Of a stretch of 19,631 nt of DNA, positions 14,259 to 19,631 are shown in pieces. Origin of the DNA: Paratractidigestivibacter sp963649365. GTDB taxonomy: Bacteria; Actinomycetota; Coriobacteriia; Coriobacteriales; Atopobiaceae. The notes below the pieces were generated by a model, which searched no databases, was not told the DNA's origin, and saw only the letters and a program-made list of their open reading frames with translations. Position numbers and translations under genes: made by a program. The stretch is from assembly GCA_963649365.1 (NCBI GenBank), contig CAVJHQ010000037.1, positions 1 to 19,631 of the forward strand, given 5' to 3'. Within the stretch, counting starts at the first letter, position 1. Each line of letters begins with the position of its first letter.

Positions 14259-15260
14259 GTGGTCAAGAAGCGCCCGAACATTCCTCGTTGGGTTTCCGAG
14301 CTCGCGCGGCTCGCGCTGCTGCTCGTGGCCACGAGCATGGTGACCTTCGCGCTCGTGGGCCTCTCGCCCGTGGACCCCGTGCGGCAAAACCTCGGGCAGG
14401 CGACGTACGCGCAGATGAGCGACGCGCAGCGCGAGCAGCTCGGCGCGTACTGGGGAACGGACACGCCCATCGTCACGCGCTACTTGCGCTGGGCCGCGTC
14501 GGCGATTACCGGAGACTTCGGCCAGAGCCTGCGCTTCGGACGTCCAGTGGCCGAGGTCGTGGGGGAGCGCTTTGCCAATTCGGCGGCGCTCATGCTTGCG
14601 GCGTGGGTGCTCGCCGGCGTGCTCGGGCTCGCGCTCGGGGTCGCGGCCGGCTCGCGGCGCGGGGGCTTGGCCGACCGGTTCATCAGCGGTGCCTGCTACC
14701 TGCTCTCCTCGACGCCGACGTTCTGGCTCGGGCTTGTGGCCCTTATGGTGTTCGCCGTCTGGCTGCGCTGGGCGCCGTTCGGCTTCAGCGTGCCGCTCGG
14801 CGTCGACGCGGCCCAGGTGAGCTGGGCCCAGAAGCTGCGGCACCTGGTGCTCCCCGCGCTCGTGCTCGCGGTGGCGAACACGCCGAGCATCGCGCTCCAC
14901 ACGCGCGAGAAGACCATCGAGGTCCTCTCCAGCGACTACGTTCGCTTTGCCGAGTCGCGCGGCGAGACGCGTGCCCAGGTGCTGCGCCGCCATGCCCTGC
15001 GCAACCTCGTGCTGCCCGCCATCACCATCGAGTGCGCCTCCCTGTCCGAGGTATTCGGCGGCTCCGTGCTCGTTGAGCAGGTGTTCTCGTACCCGGGTTT
15101 GGGGCAGGCGGCCGTGACGGCCGGGCTCGGGGGAGACGCGCCCCTGCTCGTGGCCATCGCGCTCGCCTCGGCGGCGTTCGTCTTTGTGGGAAATGCCGTC
15201 GCGAACGTGCTGTATGCCGTGGTGGACCCGCGTCTTCGCGAGGGGGCGCGCCGTGGGTAG
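14259..15260 (+). CDS. ABC importer permease 1 (NikB/DppB-like)
   Basis: 333 residues, typical for DppB/NikB proteins. The N-terminal helix LALLLVATSMVTFALVGLSPVDPV with the following periplasmic loop DTPIVTRYLRWAASAITGDFGQSL is the family hallmark, and further helices lie at about 110-135, 145-165, 195-215, 255-275 and 295-320. The EAA-type coupling loop is YVRFAESRGETRAQVLRRHALRN (about residues 227-249). GTG start 3 nt after the binding-protein stop, so tightly co-translated. It forms the membrane channel with the next gene. Confidence 0.88.
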   Translation: MVKKRPNIPRWVSELARLALLLVATSMVTFALVGLSPVDPVRQNLGQATYAQMSDAQREQLGAYWGTDTPIVTRYLRWAASAITGDFGQSLRFGRPVAEVVGERFANSAALMLAAWVLAGVLGLALGVAAGSRRGGLADRFISGACYLLSSTPTFWLGLVALMVFAVWLRWAPFGFSVPLGVDAAQVSWAQKLRHLVLPALVLAVANTPSIALHTREKTIEVLSSDYVRFAESRGETRAQVLRRHALRNLVLPAITIECASLSEVFGGSVLVEQVFSYPGLGQAAVTAGLGGDAPLLVAIALASAAFVFVGNAVANVLYAVVDPRLREGARRG

Positions 15261-16167
15261 GGGCGCCGTTGATAGCCGGGCTGTGCCCGAATGCGCCCCG
15301 GATGGCCGCGCGAATTCGGCGCCGATGCTCCACGCTCCCGCCGCCTCGCGCGGCGGCAACCGTCGCCGGATGCTCGTTGGTATCGTGGTCGCGGTGGCGT
15401 TTCTCGTCGCGGTGGCTGCGGCTGGCCGGCTGCTCCGGGACGCCGCCCTTGCCACGAACTTCGGCGAGAAGAACCTCGCGCCCTGCGCGGCGCATCTCTT
15501 CGGCACCGACTGGATGGGGCGCGACATGCTCGCGCGCACGCTTGCCGGGCTTTCTACCTCTGTCTTCGTCGGGCTTCTTTCCGCCGGCTGCTCGGCGCTT
15601 ATCGCTTTGGCGCTCGCGGTCGTCGCCTCGCTCGGTGGCCGCCTCGCCGATGCCGCGGTGTCGTGGCTCACCGACCTCATGATGGGCATCCCGCATATCG
15701 TGTTGCTCATCCTGGTGAGCTACGCGCTCGGGCGCGGCTTTTGGGGCGTGACCATTGCCGTGGCGACCACGCACTGGGGAAGCCTTGCGCGTGTGCTCCG
15801 GGCCGAGATCCTGCAGGTCAAGGACGCGCCGTACATCAAGCTTGCTCGCGCGGCGGGCGCGTCGCGGGCGCAGGTGGTCGTGCGGCATATCCTGCCGGCG
15901 GTCCTCCCGCAGCTCATCGTGGGCGCGGTGCTCGCGTTCCCGCACGCGATCCTGCACGAGGCGTCCATCACCTTCCTCGGGTTCGGGCTCTCGGCCGACG
16001 AGCCGGCCATTGGGGTGATTCTCTCCGAGGCGATGCAGTATCTCTCGACGGGGGAGTGGTGGCTCGCGGTGCTTCCGGGCGCTGCGCTTGTGGCCGTCGT
16101 CGCGGCGTTCGATCGCATCGGGGCGCTGCTGCGCGCGCTTCTCGGCGCCAAGTCGGTGCAGGAGTAG
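15253..16167 (+). CDS. ABC importer permease 2 (NikC/DppC-like)
   Basis: 304 residues from GTG 15253, which overlaps the upstream stop by 8 nt as GTGGGTAG. The N-terminal helix at about 38-58 is followed by the typical LFGTDWMGRDMLARTLAGL segment of DppC/NikC proteins. The coupling loop is YIKLARAAGASRAQVVVRHILP and the closing part has HEASITFLGFGLSADEPAIG, also diagnostic. It pairs with permease 1 and contacts the two ATPases. Substrate specificity cannot be read from this subunit. Confidence 0.88.
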   Translation: MGRGAVDSRAVPECAPDGRANSAPMLHAPAASRGGNRRRMLVGIVVAVAFLVAVAAAGRLLRDAALATNFGEKNLAPCAAHLFGTDWMGRDMLARTLAGLSTSVFVGLLSAGCSALIALALAVVASLGGRLADAAVSWLTDLMMGIPHIVLLILVSYALGRGFWGVTIAVATTHWGSLARVLRAEILQVKDAPYIKLARAAGASRAQVVVRHILPAVLPQLIVGAVLAFPHAILHEASITFLGFGLSADEPAIGVILSEAMQYLSTGEWWLAVLPGAALVAVVAAFDRIGALLRALLGAKSVQE

Positions 16168-16170
16168 GGG

Positions 16171-17178
16171 GTGCGCATGGATTCGGAAAGAGACGGTGCC
16201 CAGAATGCCCGCGGCGACGCTGACCACGACCGCGCCGCTCGTGGCCACGCGGACCATGGCTGTGCGGATTACGCTGCCAGCGACCACGCTGCGCGCGACC
16301 ACGCGGACCACGAGCTGCATCACCACCATACCCATGCGGCCGACTCTCGGCACCCCGGCGGCCACCACCTGCTCCAGGTCGAGAACCTTACCGTGGCGTT
16401 TACCATGTACGACCCCGCGGCGTCGTTTTGGCGCGCCGGCCGCGTCCGCAGCGAGGTGCTCCACGATCTCTCGCTGAGCGTGCACGTCGGCGAGGTGCTC
16501 GCCGTGGTGGGCGCCTCCGGCTCGGGCAAGACTGTCCTCGCGGACTCACTGATGGGTCAGTGGGCCAATAACGCCGAGGTAAAAGGTCGAATCTGGTTCG
16601 ACGGAACCGAACAGGACGCGGCGTCGCTCACCGCGCTGCGCGGCCACGGCGTGAGCATGGTGCCGCAGGGGGTGAACAACCTCGATCCGCTCATGCGCGT
16701 GGGCGACCAGGTGCTTGGCGCCGACCGTTCGCCGGAACGGCGCGAGCGTTTGCATCAACTATTTATTGATTACGGCCTTGGTGCCGAGGCGGAGCAGCTG
16801 TATCCGCACCAGCTCTCCGGCGGTATGGCCCGACGCGTGCTGCTTATGTGCGCGCTTATGGACGAGCCGCGGCTGATTATTGCCGACGAGCCTACCCCGG
16901 GGCTCGACCTCGATCTGGCGGTTCACGCGCTGGATGACCTTCGTTCCTTTGCGAACGCGGGCGGCGGCGTGCTGCTCATCACCCACGATATCGAGCTGGC
17001 CCTGCGGGTGGCTGATCGTGTCGCCATCTTTCATGACGGCACCGTCGTCGAGGAGACGGGGGTGGGGAACTTCGCCTCGCCCGACCTGCTGCGTCATCCC
17101 TTTGCGAAGGCGCTCTGGCATGCCCTGCCGAGCCATGACTTTACGGCGCCGACGACCGATGCGGAGGCAGGAGTATGA
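16171..17178 (+). CDS. ABC importer ATPase 1 (NikD/DppD-like) with His-rich N-terminus
   Basis: 335 residues from GTG 16171 (AGGAG 6 nt upstream); ATG 16177 is an alternative two codons in. The first 65 or so residues are a disordered-looking extension with 14 His, many Asp and one Cys, including HELHHHHTH. The ATPase proper starts at LLQVENLTVAF, with Walker A GASGSGKT at 114-121, signature LSGGM at 215-219, Walker B LIIADEPTPGLD and switch-His ITHD. LSGGM is common in Dpp/Opp/Nik ATPases. Such ATPases normally begin directly with the nucleotide-binding domain. The extension probably binds nickel or another divalent metal in the cytoplasm, which strengthens the nickel-import reading. Confidence 0.85.
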   Translation: MRMDSERDGAQNARGDADHDRAARGHADHGCADYAASDHAARDHADHELHHHHTHAADSRHPGGHHLLQVENLTVAFTMYDPAASFWRAGRVRSEVLHDLSLSVHVGEVLAVVGASGSGKTVLADSLMGQWANNAEVKGRIWFDGTEQDAASLTALRGHGVSMVPQGVNNLDPLMRVGDQVLGADRSPERRERLHQLFIDYGLGAEAEQLYPHQLSGGMARRVLLMCALMDEPRLIIADEPTPGLDLDLAVHALDDLRSFANAGGGVLLITHDIELALRVADRVAIFHDGTVVEETGVGNFASPDLLRHPFAKALWHALPSHDFTAPTTDAEAGV

Positions 17179-17780
17179 GCCTACAAACTCGTGACCTGCG
17201 GTTCTCTTACCCTGACGGATCGGAGCTCTATGGCGGGCTGAACCTTGGGGTGGACCCTGGCGAGCGCGTCGCCCTGGCGGCCCCCTCGGGTGTGGGAAAG
17301 ACCACCCTGTGCCGCCTGCTTGCCGGTTTCCTCGTGCCCACGTCGGGAGAGGTCCTCGTCGACGGCGATCCGCTCGTCCCGATCGAACGCCTTCGCGGCG
17401 CGCCGTCCCCCGTGCAGCTCCTGTGGCAGCACCCCGAGCAGGCCTTCGACCCGCGCCAGCGACTGGGCCGGAGCATTCCGGATGGGGCCGACCGGCTTCT
17501 TGGGTCTTTTGGCATCCGCAAAGAATGGCTATCCCGTCGCCCGCATGAGCTCTCCGGCGGCGAGCTCATGCGCCTCGCCATGGTGCGCGCCCTCGCGTGC
17601 CATCCGCGCTACCTCATCGCCGACGAGTCGACCGCTATGCTCGACGCCGTCACGCAGGCGGAGCTCTGGCACGTGCTTATGGGCCTGCAGGAACGGGACG
17701 GTTGGGGCCTCGTGCTCGTCTCCCACTCTCCGGAGCTGCTTTTTCGGGTCGCCACGCGCGAGGTTTCCCTCGCTGGATGA
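17175..17780 (+). CDS. ABC importer ATPase 2 (NikE/DppF-like), short form
   Basis: 201 residues, with the ATG overlapping the upstream stop as ATGA. Contains Walker A APSGVGKTT (36-44, with Ala where the first Gly is usual), LLWQHPEQAFDPRQRLG (Q-loop region), signature LSGGELMRLAMVRAL, Walker B LIADESTAMLD and switch-His VSHS. It stops right after the core domain, so it lacks the C-terminal oligopeptide/dipeptide-transporter extension that many DppF/NikE proteins have (usually about 260 residues or more). It completes a full importer of binding protein, two permeases and two ATPases. Last gene of the operon, followed by element B. Confidence 0.85.
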   Translation: MSLQTRDLRFSYPDGSELYGGLNLGVDPGERVALAAPSGVGKTTLCRLLAGFLVPTSGEVLVDGDPLVPIERLRGAPSPVQLLWQHPEQAFDPRQRLGRSIPDGADRLLGSFGIRKEWLSRRPHELSGGELMRLAMVRALACHPRYLIADESTAMLDAVTQAELWHVLMGLQERDGWGLVLVSHSPELLFRVATREVSLAG

Positions 17781-17803
17781 GCGCCGCGTGACCGCCGGTG
17801 GGA

Positions 17804-17926
17804 GGGTCTACTCGGCAAGTCCGAATTAAATCGCACATATCCTCGACCTTGTTTTTCGTTATCTGGGCAAACGCGAAGTAAAGGCCTGCATATGTGCGAT
17901 TTAATTCAAAGTAAGCGAGTAGACCC
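17804..17926. repeat. Large inverted repeat (element B)
   Basis: Outer arms 17804-17814 and 17916-17926 (11 bp) and inner arms 17824-17840 and 17890-17906 (17 bp) are perfect complements, separated by symmetric 9-nt unpaired blocks; the central loop is 49 nt. The inner arm AATTAAATCGCACATAT is much more AT-rich than its surroundings. On the minus strand the loop carries TTTGCCCAGA and CGAAAAAC as in element A. It follows the importer operon and may end its transcript. Confidence 0.82.
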
Positions 17927-17985
17927 TTCCATCCAGAGGCCAAAATCGTCGCCCAAGCAGCTTCGCCGCCGCTTTCTTATGGAAG

Positions 17986-18147
17986 TCAGCCGGCAACCTT
18001 CGTGCTCAACCCGTCCCGCAGGAGCTTCGCGCAGAAGACGGCCATGTCCTCCGGGGGCTCCTTCGCGCCTTGCTCCAGCCAGTTGACCAGGACGCCGTCT
18101 TGCTTACGCCCACTCGAAGGCGTCCGTGGCAAAGAAACGCGAGACGG
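17986..18147 (-). pseudogene. Remnant of a TetR-family regulator C-terminus, frameshifted
   Basis: On the minus strand, bases 18105-17986 read KQDGVLVNWLEQGAKEPPED, then MAVFCAKLLRDG, to a TGA stop. This resembles the last helices of TetR-family regulators (a ...LVNWLEQGAKE-PPEDMA... end). No start codon or DNA-binding domain is present. Just upstream, another frame reads VSRFFATDAFEWA to a TAA at 18104-18106, which looks like the preceding helix shifted by one base. I infer a decayed gene with a 5' deletion and a frameshift. Confidence 0.45.
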
Positions 18148-18423
18148 TTACCTGATGAAGTTGGTGTAGACGCGTGGCTCGGGCGGGGCGAGCTTGACCC
18201 CCGCCTGTTCGGCTTGGTTGATTGCCTTGATGAGAAACGCCATGTTGTGACCGAGGGCACGCGTCGTCCGAAGGCCCTCGTCGTCCTGCTCGACATCGTC
18301 GGGCGCGGCGCCGTTTCCGTTGCTCGAGGAGCATGCCGAGAGCATGCCGCCTGCGGCGAAGGCTCCCGCGGCCGCGATGCCCATCTTCATAAAGCCCCTC
18401 CTTGTGATGTTTGCTCCGGTCAT
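18148..18423 (-). CDS. Short Tat-type lipoprotein, probable internally deleted flavodoxin-family protein
   Basis: 91 residues from ATG 18423, with AAGGGGG upstream and 11 nt after the aldo/keto reductase stop, so the two genes form an operon. The N-terminus ITRRGFMKMG with a hydrophobic run and LSAC (lipobox) is a Tat lipoprotein signal. After a short Ser/Asn/Asp linker comes RTTRALGHNMAFLIKAINQA, then a Pro-rich end YTNFIR. That ending resembles the C-terminus of WrbA-like or NADPH-dependent FMN-reductase flavodoxins (…RNMAWLLK…TNFIR). The whole FMN-binding core (about 150 residues) is absent, so an in-frame internal deletion is likely. The protein may be made but not bind flavin. The identification is from memory of the family and moderate. 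Confidence 0.6.
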   Translation of the reverse strand: MTGANITRRGFMKMGIAAAGAFAAGGMLSACSSSNGNGAAPDDVEQDDEGLRTTRALGHNMAFLIKAINQAEQAGVKLAPPEPRVYTNFIR

Positions 18424-18434
18424 GTCTTGCCCCC

Positions 18435-19343
18435 TTACCAGTTCTTCTTGTCCTGGCGGCAGTCGTGGTTGGACTTGCGCTCCTCGACGATGTTGGCGAA
18501 CCACTGGACCATCGCCGGGTCGCTGTGGCTAAAGAAGCTCGAGGTCTTGGTGTCGAGAAGGGCGATCTGGGCCATCTCTTCGGCCGTGAGCTCGAAGTCG
18601 AAGACGTCGAGGTTCTGCTCCATGCGCTCGCGATGGACGGACTTGGGGATCACCACGACGCTGCGCTGCAGGTTCCAGCGAAGCATGACCTGCGCGGTCG
18701 TCTTGCCGTGAGCGGCCGCGATTTCTGCCAGCACGGGGTTCTCGAAGAGGCCGCCACGGCCCTCGCCAAAGGGTGCCCAGGCCTCGGGCACAACGTTGTA
18801 CTTAGCCTCCCACTCCTGGAGCTCGGTGTTCTGGTTGAGCGGGTGGCGCTCCATCTGGTTGACCATGGGGCGCACGTCGTTGAACTCACAGAACTCGACC
18901 ATGCGGTCGGCGTAGAAGTTCGAGATGCCGATGGCGCGGATCTTTCCCTCCTCGTAGAGCTTCACCAAGTCGCGCCATGCGCCAAAGGTGTCCCCAAAGG
19001 GCTGGTGGAGAAGAACGAGGTCCAGGTAGTCGGTCCCGAGCTTGCGCAGCGACTCCTCGACCGAGGCGCGCGTGGCGCCCTCGCCGTAGTGCTCGAGCCA
19101 GACCTTGGTGGTGAGCCACAAGTCCGCGCGGTCGATGCCCGAGGCCGTAACGGCTGCGCCTACCTGCTTCTCGTTGAAGTAGCTCTGTGCGGTGTCGATG
19201 TGGCGGTAGCCCACCTCAAGGGCGTCGCGCACGCAGCGCTCGCATTCGTCCTGGGTGACCTGATACACGCCGTAGCCGAGCTGCGGCATCTTCACGCCGC
19301 AGGAAAGCTCCGCGTACATCATGTTGCTGGGGTCAAAAGCCAT
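18435..19343 (-). CDS. Aldo/keto reductase
   Basis: 302 residues from ATG 19343, with AAGGAG 5 nt upstream; the frame stays open further upstream but into the promoter region. A single-domain TIM barrel using NADPH to reduce aldehydes and ketones. The catalytic tetrad is visible: Asp50 and Tyr55 in GYRHIDTAQSYFNEKQVG, Lys80 in WLTTKVW, His113 in LVLLHQPFG. IRAIGISNFYADR and VVVIPKSVHRERMEQNLDVF form the cofactor site. It resembles the 2,5-diketo-gluconate reductase (DkgA/YvgN) group. Transcription is probably controlled by the divergent MerR-type regulator at 19446. The physiological substrate is unknown. Confidence 0.93.
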   Translation of the reverse strand: MAFDPSNMMYAELSCGVKMPQLGYGVYQVTQDECERCVRDALEVGYRHIDTAQSYFNEKQVGAAVTASGIDRADLWLTTKVWLEHYGEGATRASVEESLRKLGTDYLDLVLLHQPFGDTFGAWRDLVKLYEEGKIRAIGISNFYADRMVEFCEFNDVRPMVNQMERHPLNQNTELQEWEAKYNVVPEAWAPFGEGRGGLFENPVLAEIAAAHGKTTAQVMLRWNLQRSVVVIPKSVHRERMEQNLDVFDFELTAEEMAQIALLDTKTSSFFSHSDPAMVQWFANIVEERKSNHDCRQDKKNW

Positions 19344-19371
19344 GGTTGCTCCTTCGCGTCGCCGGTCTTGC

Positions 19372-19400
19372 TTGACAATGCGGTTATAACAACCGATAGT
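19372..19400 (+). promoter_or_regulatory. Candidate promoter of the MerR-family gene
   Basis: TTGACA (19372-19377), 17-nt spacer, GATAGT (19395-19400). The -10 overlaps the operator palindrome at 19392-19410, which fits autoregulation by the MerR protein. Confidence 0.5.
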
Positions 19401-19413
19401 TACAATCGGTAAA
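19383..19413 (-). promoter_or_regulatory. Candidate MerR-type promoter of the aldo/keto reductase
   Basis: On the minus strand TTTACC (19413-19408) and TATAAC (19388-19383) are separated by 19 nt. A 19-20 nt spacer carrying an inverted repeat is the hallmark of promoters activated by MerR-family proteins through DNA distortion. Expected start is about 30 nt before the ATG. Confidence 0.6.
19392..19410. promoter_or_regulatory. MerR operator palindrome
   Basis: ACCGAT-7-ATCGGT lies within the 19-nt spacer of the reductase promoter and across the -10 of the MerR-gene promoter. Its position would let one dimer regulate both divergent genes. Confidence 0.6.
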
Positions 19414-19445
19414 GAGCGAAGCCGCAGCGAGAGGACCTTCTCCAT

Positions 19446-19631
19446 ATGACGTACACGATGATGCAGGCCTGCCGCGAGGCGAACATGACCTACCAGACGC
19501 TCAAGTTTTACTGCAACCAGGGGCTCGTTCCCAACGTCAAGCGTGACAAGAACAACCGCCGCGTCTTCGACGAGCACGACCTGGAATGGATAAAGGGCCT
19601 CATCTGCCTTAAGAAGTGCGGCATGAGCATC
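19446..19631 (+). CDS. MerR-family transcriptional regulator, N-terminal part
   Basis: The gene runs off the right edge after 62 codons. MTYTMMQACREANMTYQTLK followed by FYCNQGLVPNVKRDKNNRRV and FDEHDLEWIKGLICLKKCGMS is the MerR winged-helix domain: helix-turn-helix, the usual FY.NQGLVP wing, RRVFDEHDLEWI and the start of the linker helix. The ligand domain is not in the window, so the inducer cannot be stated. Members of this arrangement with aldo/keto reductases often sense electrophiles or aldehydes, which is only suggestive here. ATG at 19446 with AGAGGA about 11 nt upstream. Confidence 0.9.
   Translation, partial: MTYTMMQACREANMTYQTLKFYCNQGLVPNVKRDKNNRRVFDEHDLEWIKGLICLKKCGMSI

Noticed and set aside
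13656..15710. 684-codon minus-strand frame opposite the binding protein and permeases
   Set aside because: It crosses three well-supported plus-strand genes and reads as Arg/His/Ala-rich shadow sequence.

Overview
The window is GC-rich (roughly 65%), gene-dense and mostly transcribed in short, tightly overlapping operons. Gene content and protein style (Tat-type lipoproteins, CydDC-like exporters, DegV, PspA plus a Gly-rich TPM-like protein) suggest a gut actinobacterium of the Coriobacteriia, perhaps Collinsella-like. That assignment is inference from style only. No rRNA, tRNA, CRISPR array, transposase or phage gene was seen.

Layout. (1) 1-900: the 3' end of a class II fumarase faces an FKBP/SlyD-like prolyl isomerase, with a 33-bp perfect palindrome between them. 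(2) 1017-5651: a plus-strand operon of two half-transporter ABC exporters of CydD/CydC type, a seven-cysteine YgbA-type (nitrous-oxide-stimulated promoter family) protein and glutamate racemase MurI. It ends in a large nested inverted repeat with a terminator-like hairpin. (3) 5842-8911: minus-strand DegV, PspA/IM30 and a membrane protein with a Gly-rich 48-bp-repeat N-terminus. (4) 9056-12422: a minus-strand larE-larB-larC-tetR operon for the nickel-pincer nucleotide cofactor (LarB makes the biscarboxylated nucleotide, LarE inserts sulfur, LarC inserts nickel). (5) 12621-17780: divergent from lar, a complete five-gene ABC importer of the Dpp/Opp/Nik class, whose first ATPase carries a histidine-rich N-terminal extension. 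(6) 17804-19631: a second large inverted repeat, decayed TetR and flavodoxin-like remnants, an aldo/keto reductase, and a divergent MerR-family regulator cut by the window end.

The most interesting unit is 9056-17780. A nickel-cofactor assembly operon and a probable metal importer are transcribed from a shared 198-bp divergent region. That region holds a 26-bp dyad between the two candidate promoters. Metal-ligand-rich stretches recur in LarC (14 His), the importer ATPase (14 His) and the binding protein (C-x4-C-x2-H-x-H). The reading is a dedicated nickel-supply and NPN-cofactor island that uses a Nik/Opp-type importer rather than an ECF-type nickel transporter. No larA-type apoenzyme lies in the window. 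The cydDC-ygbA cluster is a second candidate functional unit, for redox or nitrosative stress.

Starts were chosen from visible Shine-Dalgarno sequences and overlaps. Functions rest on motif recognition by eye, without database searches.
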